Origin: Garcia nutans
Lineage: Eukaryota > Streptophyta > Magnoliopsida > Malpighiales > Euphorbiaceae
Direction of reading: 5' to 3'
Assembly: GCA_947685225.1 (NCBI GenBank)
Contig: CANTUV010000010.1
Span: 248,001 to 312,000, forward strand
Length of the DNA stretch: 64,000 nt
The notes under the pieces were generated by a model that saw only the letters and a program-made list of their open reading frames with translations, did not search any database and was not told where the DNA came from. The stretch's first letter is position 1. Every line of letters starts with the position of its first letter. Below, in pieces: positions 46,601 to 58,035 of this stretch. Both the position numbers and the translations under genes were made by a program.

Positions 46601-48311
46601 TCTCTACTATATTTAGTCATATCCATCATCAGCGCAGATTTAAGATACGTTATATACCTAATTAGTTTATTAACAATCCAAATTAACTAAACGGAGGGAA
46701 TATTTTTTAATTATAGAAGCAAATATATAATTTCATAATAGCCCAAACTAGCTTATGGGGATGCATATGCAACCATTTGCTAATTATTATTGAATTTATA
46801 TATTACATGCCTACCATAAACCAAATATTAAACTCCAATAACACGTTATCTAATATGAAATTCTCTCCAAAATGATTAGATAATGACAAGTTGGAAGCTA
46901 TTCTTTAGAGAAATACCAAAGGTTTTTTTATATATTGTTTTAACATAAATCCAAAAGTATGAAATTTTTATCAAGTTCGAGAATTTATGGTGCAAAGTGT
47001 GAGATTTTATGTATGTAATACCATGATAATTCATATAAATTCAAGTAATTATAGGTAGAAGAAACTTACATTCTCCACGGTGATCTTTGACAACAAAAGC
47101 TTCGGTCATTGCTTCACGAATCTGAACACCATGAGAGCCACCTTGAACTACTCTTGCACCAAGCCTGAATTTCCTGCTCCTAATCCAACTTGAATTATCG
47201 GTGAACTCAATCTCACCAATTGGTGCAATTCCATCTCTTAATGTGAGTATCAAGCAATCTCTTGCAAGCAAAGGCCTTTTTCCTACTCTCTCTTTTAATA
47301 TTTTCTTATCAAATTCTTGACTGGTCCAAGTATTTCGATCACAGGAAGGGAAATCGCCATCAAGAACCACGATTTCTACTTTAATTGGGTGAGAGAGAGA
47401 AGTAGGAACCATTTGATCGCCTATTTTGTCTACTAGGCAAACTTGAAGGGAGGTGCCATCCATGCCAACTATTTTGCTTCCTGTAAATATTGGGAGAGAG
47501 AGCTTTTGTCTAAAGCATAGTTGTAAGCTTGATGGGGAAGGCTCTGGTGCTTGGATTCTCCTCGAAGGAGAGCGACTGAAAGTGCGCGATGCACATCGTT
47601 TCAGGCTATTCTCCACCTCTTCATTCACCTAATAGTCATATATGATAAACAAAACTTTTGGTTAATTAATATCAACTTGATCTTATTAATTCTTATATAA
47701 ATACGTTTCTTGTTTTATGGTCTAAGTAAAATATATACATAGTTTAATTATGCATATGTAAATATATGTATATATACTAATGTAAGAAGAAATTGAGATC
47801 ACTAAATCAAAGAAATATAAGCAAAATAACTTACAACTCTTCTAAGCATTGGTTCCAAAGCCAAACAGAAGTTTTGCAAGGAGTTGACCATAACTGCTTC
47901 CCCAATAACTCTATAAACACAAAGAAATGAAAAAGGAAATGAGAATATATAATTAATTAATACACACTAGAGCAATAATCTTGTTGATCTCCTGCTTTCT
48001 TTTATTTATTTTTTATTTTTTAAGAAAAGAAAAGAAAAAGAAAGAAAGAAAGAAAGAAAGAAAAATCATTTCATTTTCCAACTTTGGACGGTACCAAAGA
48101 GAAATTCAAAAGAAAAGTTCAAAGAAATTCCAAGAAATTCAAGAAAAGAAAACAAAGTTTTTTTCAAGAATTAACGAGATAGAAATTTTGAAAGATCCAA
48201 GAAAAGATCAAGAAACACATACGAAGCAAGACTAGGTTTAGTTCTTATTCGTTTCTCAGTAGGTTGATTTGGGCGGGAACCCAATTCATCAAGAAAACGT
48301 TTGGCAGCCAT
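43655..48311 (-). CDS. CBP60: CBP60 family calmodulin-binding transcription regulator (7 exons)
   Basis: Plant-specific calmodulin-binding protein 60, a nuclear DNA-binding family that in Arabidopsis includes CBP60g and SARD1, regulators of salicylate synthesis and immunity. Exons (minus): 48311-48223, 47910-47835, 47628-47070, 45232-45072, 44619-44422, 44156-44060 and 43923-43655. All introns are GT-AG and the phases match, giving about 482 residues. Start MAAKRFLDELGSRP with a basic KRIRTKP tract; then GEAVMVNSLQNFCLALEPML; central DNA-binding region with LSLPIFTGSKIVGMDG, KRPLLARDCLILTLRDG, IGEIEFTDNSSWIRSRKFRL, AMTEAFVVKDHRGE|LYKKHHPPML and EDEVWRLEKIGKDGAFHKKL; ILGPGMSDKKWEATTKHA; C-terminal tail rich in His, Asn and Ser. 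No disruption was seen. Which CBP60 clade it belongs to cannot be fixed by eye. A three-base choice exists at the exon 5 acceptor (44619 or 44616). Confidence 0.93.
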
Positions 48312-48390
48312 TATAGGTAAGATGAAGTAAATGGAAAAATGAAGATAATGAAAAGGAAGTTGCGGTTAGGGATTTTGGAAAATGATGGCA

Positions 48391-48400
48391 TTATATATAA
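48391..48400 (-). promoter_or_regulatory. TATA box of the CBP60 gene
   Basis: TTATATATAA, palindromic, about 80 bp upstream of the CBP60 ATG, a fitting distance for a short 5' UTR. No competing TATA element lies closer. Confidence 0.55.
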
Positions 48401-48530
48401 ATGATAGTAAAGTTTGGCAAATAGATTCTAGGAAAATTATTTAATCAGAACCTTCTCGGAACGATAAAGGAAATAGCTTGGTAATACACTCAACAACGTA
48501 GTGACCTAGGCTTGTATGATGTAAAGACTT

Positions 48531-48560
48531 TGACGTCAACTTGCATCCCCTTCAAGTCAA
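48531..48560 (-). promoter_or_regulatory. TGACGTCA palindrome and W-box upstream of CBP60
   Basis: TGACGTCA (48531-48538), the core bound by TGA/bZIP factors, and AGTCAA at 48555-48560, which is a W-box core TTGACT on the gene strand, lie 220-250 bp upstream of the start codon. Another TTGACT lies at 48730-48735. WRKY and TGA factors control immune CBP60 genes in Arabidopsis; relevance here is inferred. Confidence 0.4.
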
Positions 48561-49897
48561 CTCTTATTTTCATCGGCTTGATTAATATTTCTTTTCGATC
48601 AACGGCTATGATAACTAATTGTTAGATGGAATACACAAATTTATAATGTTTTTTATTATATTTTACCCCTTCCGCCTACTTTTTACACACAGAATTTCTG
48701 TTTCTAACTTTCTATTGCCGGATTAAAATAGTCAAATACGTGGTCTGTTTCCAAGAAAGCGGATCTACGGCGGGCGTCAAGCCTAACTCTTTTATTTGTA
48801 TTTTTTTTATTATTTTTCATTTTATTGAATTAATAATTTAATAATTTTAATAAAAAATTTTAAATTTAATTATCATCCATATATTTAGACATATACGTCT
48901 ATGCCTTTTTTTTAATTGTGATTAAAAATTTGAATTTTATCTTGTGGTATGAGGTTTTTATAAATCAAATTAGGTACCAAAAATGGATTCCTTATTATAC
49001 GCAAAATTTTTGTATGTGTAAATTATTGCATTCTTAATTTATCCAATGATTATATATGTGTCTGTATCAAGTAATTATATCAAAAACTAAGTTTATATTG
49101 TATGAACTCATCTTTTTTCACAAAATTGAAAATTTATAAGTTTTAATTAAAATAAAATAATATAAGTATATATATTTTCAGCTGATCTATTTATAATTAT
49201 AATAAATTTTAAAAATAAATAAAACCACATTTAGGAAATATCTAAACTAGTAATTGTAATTGTTAAAGGATTTCTTCCGAAATACTCTAAAAACAAAATT
49301 ATTTTTAAAAAAAAAATGTTCACCTTTTTTTAAAAAAAAAACACTCATATTTCTTCATTTAATTTTAAAAATATCTAGCCTTCAAAAATATAAATTTAGT
49401 ATGTTAAAGATATATATTTAATAAATTAAAAAATTGTGAGATACTTTTAAAAAAAATTGAAAATGACATATAATATAATTTTCTCAATTGTTAAATATTA
49501 ATCTTCCGAGAGCTCCAATAATCATGGACCACCCACTAATGAAAGTAAATGAAGATGTCTCGTTATTATTATTTTTGGGTGTCATCCAAATTAAATAATA
49601 ATAATAATAATGGTAATAATAATAATAAATAAATAAATAAATGAGCAAAAACACAAATAAAAGATAACTCGAAATTCTCCTAACTAATATATGTAGATAG
49701 TCAGTGTAGAAGCAGTAGAAGAAGCAAACCAAAAGAAAATCAAAATCAGATAATGACATGACTCTTCATCACCAAGAAGAATCCTCCTTGGTGTTGGGAA
49801 GTTTGTCTGCACTTTCATCATCGGCTTGACTGCATGTAATTGGCATCTCCTTTTATTCTAACAATTGGATTTTATGATATATATATATATATATATA
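48561..49897. other. Upstream intergenic DNA of CBP60
   Basis: AT-rich, with poly(A)/(T) runs, an (AAT)n tract near 49595-49645 and an (AT)n tract at 49877-49899 into which copia C appears to have inserted. No gene is supported; short open frames are low complexity. Confidence 0.5.
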
Positions 49898-50460
49898 TAT
49901 TGGTGGCTCAACCAACCAAAAAAAAATAATAAATTTGGTGAATTACAATATTTAACTAAATAAAATAAGAAAAAAAAAGAAGAAAAATATTTACTACATT
50001 TTTTTATTGTTGCAGTCATAATTTAAATAGTAAAAATTAGGCACAAATTAGAATGTTCACACATATTTGAAGGCCTATAAATAACATTCTTTTATTCACT
50101 TCAAAATATACAAGAGAGAAAAAAAAAGTTTCAAGTAGTTTGTGAGATAAATATTAGAGAATTATTTTCTAGTTTCTTGGTGTGATCATCCAAAGAGTGA
50201 AAATTTTACTAGAGAAATATTTAGATATTTTCTCCAATATTAGTGATCTCAAATAGTCAAGTATGGATTACTTGAAAAGTTATTGTACTTAATTTCTTTG
50301 AATTAGTAGATTTTATTTCGGAGCTTGTTCCGTGATTTTTTTCTTTATATTAGAGGGTTTTTCACGTTAAATCTTGTATCTCTTATTCTTGTGGTTATTC
50401 CTTGTTTTTTACTATTATGCATTGATTTACACAATTAATTATTTACCAAAAATTCCAACA
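49898..50460 (+). repeat. Copia C 5' LTR
   Basis: About 563 bp. Shares 'CATATTTGAAGGCCTATAAA' (containing a TATAAA box), 'GTAGTTTGTGA' and the end AAAATTCCAACA with the 3' LTR. The start is blurred by an (AT)n tract. Confidence 0.85.
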
Positions 50461-50462
50461 AG

Positions 50463-50473
50463 TGGTATCAGAG
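50463..50473 (+). promoter_or_regulatory. Copia C primer binding site
   Basis: TGGTATCAGAG, complementary to the initiator-Met tRNA 3' end, two bases after the 5' LTR. Confidence 0.85.
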
Positions 50474-50512
50474 ATTGATTCTTTGGGTGTAGAATTAATT
50501 GTGTAAATTAAA

Positions 50513-51578
50513 ATGAAAAAATTTATAGGCACCATAATTAAATTATCGGCTTCAAATTATTTAATTAAAAGTCAAAGATGGAGGACCTTCTTTATTGTAA
50601 GGACACGTATGATCATATAAAATTAGGATCTAATAAGCCAAGTGAAAAATTAGATGATTGAGAGAAGATGGATAGAAAAACTGTCGGTACTATTCGACAG
50701 TAAGTAGATAATAATATCTACCATCATATAAGCAAAAAATTTGATGCGTAGAAATTATGAAAAGATTTAAAAACTATATATAAGAGAAAAAGTGCTCAAA
50801 ATAAAGCTTTTTCCATTAGAAAGCTTGTGAATTTAAAGTTAAGAGATGGACGATCGATTACAGAACACTTGAGTGAGTTTCAAGAATTAGTAAATTAGTT
50901 GAGCATCATGAAGATAGCCCTAGATGATGAATTGAAGGCATTATTGCTCATGAGTTTCTTGCCAGATAGTTGGAAGACCTTAGTGGTGTCCCTCAATAAC
51001 TCTGCCTCAAGCGGTATTTTATCTTTATTTTCAATAAAGGACAGTCTTTACAATGACGAGACTAGAAGAAAGGATATGAGCATTAATACTTCACATGCTC
51101 TTATTACAACCACAAAGAGTAAAGATATAAGTAAAAGCAAAGGTCCTAAAGGGCATTATAAATCCAGAGGTAAGTCACAATCGAAAGTGAAATTCAATTG
51201 TTATCACTGCGACAATGAGGGACATATGAAAAAAAAACTTCAAAGTTTGGAAAAGAGAACAAAATGATGAGAAAAATTTAAAAAAAAAGACGAATGATCA
51301 AAATACCACTGCAACCGTTGCTGATAATAATGAAGAGATGGTTGTACTCTCCATTATTGAGGAGCATGGCAAGACTACTAATACTGATATGGAGTGGGTT
51401 GTTGATTCAGCAGTATCATACCATGCTACACCAAGGAGATATGTCTTTACTACTTACAAACCAGGTAACTTTGGCAGAGTAAAGATTAGTAATACCAACT
51501 ACGCAGATATAGTGGGTATCGGTGATGTCTATGTTCAGACAAATATTGGTTACATGTTGACTTTGAAGAATATGCGAC
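50513..51578 (+). pseudogene. Copia C gag and protease start
   Basis: UBN2-type gag: HLSEFQELVNXLSIMKIALD (TAG replaces a Gln codon at 50897), LLLMSFLPDSWKTLVVSLNN, then a basic KSKGPKGHYKSRGKSQSK stretch and the zinc knuckle CYHCDNEGHMKK, whose final Cys is lost. The protease block WVVDSAVSYHATPRR has DSA instead of the catalytic DSG. The frame runs into the nested element after TLKNMR. Upstream frames to 50890 contain several stops. Confidence 0.82.
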
Positions 51579-53365
51579 TGATAAGAGTATTTTTATACTT
51601 ATTTTTAGTATGATTTCTATGTGTTTTTAGTTAATGTTTCATTTGATTTTTGTTTAAAGTTTGTTTTAAGTGTTTGTTTTAGGTTAAAGTGGAAAAATTT
51701 CCTTGGAGGATCAAAACAATGAAGAAAGAGCTTGAATCAAGCAAGACATAGCCAAGCCAAAGCAAGCTTGGCCGTGTCCCTCAAAATTATCATCAAGCAG
51801 TAGCTGACACGGCCAGGTGACACGCCCAAGTCACTGGCCGTGTCTCTCCCAAAGAGTAAAAACCAAAGAACCAAGCAAAGAAGGAAAAATGAAGAACAGA
51901 AGCTGACACTGGCAAGTGACACGGCCACAAGCTTGGCCGTGTCTCATGCCTAGCCAAAGAACAAAAGAAGAAAAGAAATAGGCAGAAGGTGACACACCCA
52001 GGTGACACGGCCAAGCCACTGGCCGTGTCACATGACACGGCCAAGAGCTTGGCCGTGTCACCCCATGAAACCAAAGAGAAAAGAAAGAAAGGAAAGAAGG
52101 CAGTGGTGGACACGGCCAACTGGCTTGGCCGTGTCCCAAGGGGAAATGAGAGACACGGCCAAGCCACTCATGGCTTGGCCGTGTCACCTAAGAAAACCTT
52201 GACTCTTTTGCACAAATTAAGGAACAAGTGGGAGACAAACCAATTGCTTTTGTCAAAAGAAAGAAAAAATAAAGTAAAAGGCTGCCTAATTTGAGGCAAA
52301 GAAAGATTAAACAAAGGGAATATGGGAGACAAGGTGAGTTGGAAGTGAGTTGGAAGATTGACTTGAGCTTTGGAGGGAAATAAAAAGAGAAGAAGAGGGA
52401 GTTTTTGAAAGAGCTGGAAGCCTCTGCGGAAAGGGCTGCAGTTTTGTGCAGAAAACAGAGAACAAAGGCAGAGAAGAGAGGTTTGAGAGGAGGAGGCTGT
52501 GCATACACGTTTTAGGCAAGGAGGGAGTGACACTTTCCTTGAATCTTCATCTTCATCCTCCATTTCCATCCTCTCCAGCATCTTCATCTTCCATTGGCAG
52601 CTCCTGGATATTCAAGAAGCTACATTGAAAGGGGTTTTCTATTTTCTCCTTTTATGTATTTTAATGTTATTGTTGTTGTTGTTGTATTAAGTGTATTGAA
52701 CATGAACTAAATCATTCTCTATCTAGATGTTAATGAACCCTAGCTTATTTGTATGATTAGATACTTTTAGTTGATTGAGTTTTTTTATTCTTATGATGCT
52801 TAATGATTATTGCCAATTGATGATAGCATGCTTATTGATTGGTTGCCATTTTCATATTATTGACTTGAGAAAGCTTGATATGAATTGATTACTCATAAGG
52901 GTTGAGGATTGATTGGGGTGCTAGAGATAGACCCACAAGATTCTTTGGTTCATAGTTCCTTGTTCTTAATGCATGACCTATTTAATTGTATTTTGAGAAG
53001 AGATTCCGGCACTCTACTTAGTGATTAGGGGTTAATTCACTTGAGAGAGGTTTTAGTCTAAGTTAGAGGAATGTCAATTCAACTCTATCATGTAATGTAA
53101 TTGAGGCTAGGAGGATTGAATATCTAGATAGTATCTTTATCATCAAACCTTTTTACACGACACACAATTTATCTTTGCTTGCATTTATTTAAATTAGTTG
53201 TCTTTAATTATAAAACATCACAAAAACATTAATTTGCTAAACAACAGTTAAGATTTGCACTAGTGCTTGGCCTTGTCCTCAGTGGAACGATACTTCACTC
53301 ACTACTATATTACTTGGGCGACCCGTGCACTTGCGGTAATTGCTATAGCATAGCAGCACGCATCA
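51579..53365 (+). repeat. 5' LTR of the nested gag-only element
   Basis: TGATAAGAG...GCACGCATCA. Contains a promoter-proximal array of GACACGGCC/GGCCGTGTC palindromes (51745-52190). Collinear with the 3' copy; it carries an extra 30-bp palindrome unit (about 52030-52060) and an 11-bp A-rich segment near 52265. Confidence 0.92.
51745..52190. repeat. Array of GACACGGCC...GGCCGTGTC hairpins in the 5' LTR
   Basis: About seven inverted-repeat units in 445 bp. Examples: GACACGGCCAAGAGCTTGGC (within 52030-52060), GACACGGCCAACTGGCTTGG (52110 on) and a unit at 52151-52187. Arms read GACACGGCCAAG and CTTGGCCGTGTC with loops of 0-10 bp. Spacers are A- and G-rich. Confidence 0.88.
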
Positions 53366-53369
53366 AGTT

Positions 53370-53390
53370 TTTGGCGCCGCTGCTGGAGAC
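53370..53390 (+). promoter_or_regulatory. Primer binding site of the nested gag-only element
   Basis: TTGGCGCCGCTGCTGGAGAC a few bases after the 5' LTR, close to the TGGCGCCGTTGCCGGGGA site of Athila-type gypsy elements (tRNA-Asp). Confidence 0.8.
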
Positions 53391-53599
53391 AATGGTTTCA
53401 ATACTAGTAATATAATTAAGACTGTTGATTTAGTTTTATTTTTTTATCAAGAATGTTTGTTTGTTTTCTTTGAATTGTTTGTTTGTTGTTTTTGAATTGT
53501 TTGTTTGTTTTCTGTAAATTTGTTTGTTTGTTGTGTTTGAATTTATTTCTTTAATTGTTTGTTTGTTTTTGTTTAAATTGCTGAGTGCCTTGTGTAAAA

Positions 53600-54988
53600 A
53601 TGCAGTTTTTAAGGCACGAGGAAGTTTATGATGGGGACTGTTATTCTGAGCTTGCATGGCAACTCACAAATTTAACGAATAAAGTTGATAGGCTAATTGC
53701 AAGCTGGGAAAGCCCACCAAATTGTACAACATGTGGAAATGCAGGGCATAGTGCTAATAAATGTTCATTTGATTTCCAACGACACCAAGATTGGCACGAG
53801 GAAGAATATGGCTACCAAAATTTCCAGCAATTGGGTGGTAATGACACTTATTCCAATTCTTACAATCCAAGTTGGGAAAGCCACCCAAATTTTTATTGGG
53901 AACATCAGCAGTACATCTCACCTTAACAAAATTTTAAACCTTGCCAAAGAAGTTCTTACTTTCAAAAACAATTCTCAGACCAAGGCCACCTTAAGGAATC
54001 CACATTGGAGAATAAGTTAAATGCCTATATTCAAAAACTCACAATGAATCAAGATCACCTTGAGGAACCCACTTTGGAGGATGAGTTGAGGTCTGAATCT
54101 TTGCAAGAAACACAGAGGATATTGGATGCTCTAGAGGAGCAGCTGACACATCAACCCCAAGCACACCAAAAGGAGGAGTCTCCTAGCCAATTGGAGCAAA
54201 TTGAGGTAATCACTAATTTGAGGAATGAACATATAAAATATAACAATTTTTGTGATTACTTTGATGTAGGGACCAATCAAGAAGAAAATGGCGAGGAGAT
54301 CCAACCCGACATAGAGGAGTTGAATCAAACAAAGGAGGAGGAGAATTTGGCAACATCAACTATGACAGAATTGCATGAACCTCCAAATCCTTTTATGCCA
54401 CCAATTTCATTCCCATGTATGCTAGAGGAAGAGAAACAAGGTATGCATATTCCAGAACTCTATGACATGCCCCATAATGAAGATAGTGTAGATGAGCTTA
54501 GGGTAGCCACGACCTTAGAAGTAGAGCCTAATATTTCCAATCTAGAAATTGAGGAGAGCAAATTACTATTAAATGATGAGGTTGCTGAGATGAAACTTCA
54601 ATTTGCTAAAGAGGATGAGAATGAGATTCAACCAAACTTGGTTGAACTTCAAAAGACCCCAAATATCTTAGAATTCATTTTAGTTGGGGAGAACAATATG
54701 CAACCAATGATCATCCCTCCCATTTTCGGGAACGAGGAAGAGAAAAAAATGAATATAACCATGTTGCATACTGAAGAACATTCTTACCAAGTTCCTATAG
54801 CATTGGAAAATTGCCCCAAGACAACCTTCATGAGTTCTCATTGGCCATTTGCTCATCCAAGGATGCTACCTAAGCTTTACAACACATTGGGCACAATTCA
54901 AAGTTGCATGTTATTCATCTTCTCAATTCTGGGCTACAATTGCATTATGGGGGCAAGGAGCCCTACATATCGCATATGGGAGCGATGA
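53600..54988 (+). pseudogene. Gag-like zinc-knuckle protein of the nested element (one in-frame stop)
   Basis: A single frame of about 460 codons from ATG 53600 (MQFLRHEEVYDGD) broken only by TAA at 53924-53926 where a Gln codon (CAA) fits. The N-terminal part has a canonical CCHC knuckle CTTCGNAGHSANKC, typical of nucleocapsid. After the stop the same frame continues open and, from an ATG at 54005, encodes 327 residues without interruption: an acidic, Glu-rich middle (EELNQTKEEENLATS) and a C-terminal block HPRMLPKLYNTLGTIQSC that recurs in plant LTR elements as far as I recall. No enzymatic domain. Whether 54005-54988 is translated alone is unknown. It probably packages the element's RNA. 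Confidence 0.7.
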
Positions 54989-56289
54989 AAATCAGGTTTC
55001 ATCTAAACTCTCCTTTAGTTTATGCATGCTCACATTGAGGACAATGTGAAATTTTAAGTGTGGGGTGTATTTTATGCTTTGTGTTTTCATTTTTAATTGC
55101 ATATTGTGTTTTGTGTTTTTACTTTAAGTTATTTTTGTGTTAGTTTAGTTAATGTTTTTTCATGTTTTCTTTGAATAAATGAATTTTGGAAAGTTCAATT
55201 GTTATAAAAATTGTTGATTGATGACCTTTGAATTTTTGAAGCATAAATTTGAGAATTGAGTAGAATTGGTGCTTATTGTCAATTTTGTTGGTTTTTCTTT
55301 GCATTACCATCAACCTAGTGAGGAATTGAGCCATCAACTGACTATTCTTGTTGTGTGTGAACATCTTTGATTGATGACTTGCTAGAACTTGCTTTGACAT
55401 ACATTTTAAGACTATATAAAAATTTCAATTAGGCATCAAGATGATTAAGGCAATTAGGTGAAACCACTTTGGCTTAAAAAGATCAACCCTATTTTTAACA
55501 TTAGTTAGCCAATTTTGAGCCTATTTCATTTTTTCTTTTCTTTATTTTTCGCAACACTACCATCCTTGAATCTTGTTGTTTTAACTCTTACCCTTTCATT
55601 AGGTCAAGAGCATTTTAAGAGCGTTTATGACCAAGTGTTGTGTTGAATTAAGTGTGGGGTTAAATTTAGTAGGTTTAAGATTGCAAATAAAAAAAATCAA
55701 AATCAAATAAAAAGAAGAAAAATAAGAATAATTTTTAAAAGGGTTGGAATATGTTACAAGATGTAATAAGTAAGTTCCCTTGAAAAGTTCTGCAAATGTC
55801 AAGGGGTAGATAAGAGGAAGGTGTTGTGGAACCGTCAGGTGATACATATGATCGGTTACTTCATTATTGAAGTGCTCTTGAACTTAATGATTAAGTTCAC
55901 ATTTCCTAAATGTCATGCCTCTACCTTAGCTCCATTACAACCCGATAAAAGACCTTTTGATTGATGCTTGATTGTAATTAAGTGTTGGAGATTTGATAGA
56001 TAAGCAAGCCTATGGCAATAATCTTTCATTGATTGTTATGAGTGTAAACACCACCTTAATCAAACACTTTTTATGAGTTGGTGAGGGAGTGACAATGTAG
56101 GTTATGCATGGAAAGCTACTTAATTGCATTGGTATCGATTTTGTTCGATTTGATATCTATTGCGGATTTAAGGATAGAGAAGTCTTGATACAATTTTATA
56201 ACTCTTGAACTTGACAAAATTTTTTTTGTTTAGTTTGTTTTGATTTTAGCCTTGTTTGGGGACAAGCAAGGATTTAAGTGTGGGGTATT
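54989..56289 (+). other. Non-coding 3' interior of the nested element
   Basis: 1.3 kb without coding domains. It begins with ACATTGAGGACAATGT, a motif that follows the coding part in Athila-like elements, and contains three AAGTGTGGGG motifs (55056-55065, 55650-55659, 56276-56285), the last being the polypurine tract of the 3' LTR. Confidence 0.6.
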
Positions 56290-58035
56290 TGATAAGAGTA
56301 TTTTTATACTTATTTTTAGTATGATTTCTATGTGTTTTTAGTTAATGTTTCATTTAATTTTTGTTTAAAGTTTGTTTTAAGTGTTTATTTTAGGTTAAAG
56401 TGGAAAAATTCCCTTGGAGGATCAAAACAATGAAGAAAGAGCTTGAATCAAACAAGACATGGCCAAGCCAAAGCAAGCTTGGCCGTGTCCCTCAAAATTA
56501 TCATCAAGCAATAGTTGACACGGCCAGGTGACACGCCCAAATCACTGGCCGTGTCTCTCCCAAAGAGTAAAAACCAAAGAACCAAGCAAAGAAGGAAAAA
56601 TGAAGAATAGAAGCTGACACTGGCAAGTGACACGGCCACAAGCTTGGCCGTGTCCCATGCCTAGCCAAAGAACAAAAGAACAAAAGAAATAGGCAGAAGG
56701 TGACACACCCAGGTGACACGGCCAAGCCACTGGCCGTGTCACCTCATGAAACCAAAGAGAAAAGAAAGAAAGGAAAGAAGGCAGTGGTGGACACAGCCAA
56801 CTGGCTTGGCCGTGTCCCAAGGGGAAATGAGAGACACGGCCAAGCCACTCATGGCTTGGCCGTGTCACCTAAGAAAACCTTGACTCTTTTGCACAAATTG
56901 AGGAACAAGTGGGAGACAAACCAATTACTTTTGTCAAAAGAAAGTAAAAGGCTGCCTAATTTGAGGAAAAGAAAGATTAAACAAAGGGAATATGGGAGAC
57001 AAGGTGAGTTGGAAGTGAGTTGGAAGATTGACTTGAGCTTTGGAGGGAAATAAAAAGAGAAGAAGAGGGAGTTTTTGAAAGAGCTGGAAGCCTCTGCAGA
57101 AAGGGCTGCAGTTTTGTGCAGAAAACAGAGAACAGAGGCAGAGAAGAGAGGTTTGAGAGGAGGAGGCTGTGCATACACGTTTTGGGCAAGGAGGGAGTGA
57201 CACTTTCCTTGAATCTTCATCTTCATCCTCCATTTCCATCCTCTCCAGCATCTTCATCTTCCATTGGCAGCTCCTGGAGATTCAAGAAGCTACATTGAAA
57301 GGGGTTTTTCTATTTTCTCCTTTTATGTATTTTAATGTTATTGTTGTTGTTGTTGTATTAAGTGTATTGAACATGAACTAAATCATTCTCTATCTAGATG
57401 TTAATGAACCCTAGCTTATTTGTATGATAGATACTTTTAGTTGATTGAGTTTTTTTATTCTTATGATGCTTAATGATTATTGCCAATTGATGATAGCATG
57501 CTTATTGATTGGTTGCCATTTTCTTATTATTGACTTGAGAAAGCTTGATATGAATTGATTACTCATAAGGGTTGAGGATTGATTGGGGTGCTAGAGATAG
57601 ACCCACAAGATCCTTTGGTTCATAGTTCCTTGTTCTTAATGCATGACCTATTTAATTGTGTTTTGAGAAGAAATTTCGGCACTCTACTTAGTGATTAGGG
57701 GTTAATTCACTTGAGAAAGGTTTTAGTCTAAGTTAGAGGAATGCCAATTCAACTCTATCATGTAATGTAATTGAGGCTAGGGGGATTGAATATCTAGATA
57801 GTATCTTTATCATCAAACCTTTTTACACGACACACAATTTATCTTTGCTTGCATTTATTTAAATTAGTTGTCTTTAATTATAAAACATCACAAAAACATT
57901 AATTTGCTAAACAACAGTTAAGATTTGCACTAGTGCTTGGCCTTGTCCCCAGTGGAACGATACTTCACTCACTACTATATTACTTGGGCGACCCGTGCAC
58001 TTGCTGTAATTGCTATAGCATAGCAGCACGCATCA
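56290..58035 (+). repeat. 3' LTR of the nested gag-only element
   Basis: 1746 bp, nearly identical to the 5' copy. The palindrome array spans about 56458-56870 and lacks one 30-bp unit. Ends GCACGCATCA, followed by ACGAC. Confidence 0.92.

Larger units (their letters stand above)
51579..58035 (+). mobile_element. Non-autonomous gag-only LTR retrotransposon nested in copia C
   Basis: Long LTRs (51579-53365, 1787 bp; 56290-58035, 1746 bp), a tRNA-Asp-like primer site (TGGCGCCGCTGCTGGAGA, Athila type) and a purine tract AAGTGTGGGG before the 3' LTR. Flanking 5-mers GCGAC (51574-51578) and ACGAC (58036-58040) fit a target duplication with one change, and removal restores the copia block LKNMR|PVPDL. 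The 2.9-kb interior encodes one gag-like frame and no protease, RT or integrase, so the element must borrow enzymes, as TR-GAG/LARD elements do. The LTRs differ by about 30 substitutions plus a 30-bp and an 11-bp indel, so the insertion is recent. Confidence 0.9.

Noticed and set aside
47981..48235. Lys/Glu-rich plus-strand ORF of 84 codons
   Set aside because: It covers CBP60 intron 1 and exon 1 in antisense and arises from a (GAAA)n microsatellite.
51737..52290. Proteins with repeated 'TRPSxxWPCH' or 'AVSPG' peptides on both strands
   Set aside because: They are translations of the GACACGGCC palindromes in an LTR and have no independent support.
53436..53657. Asn/Lys/Thr-rich minus-strand ORF
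   Set aside because: It is a low-complexity product of the repeated TTTGTTTG leader sequence of the nested element.
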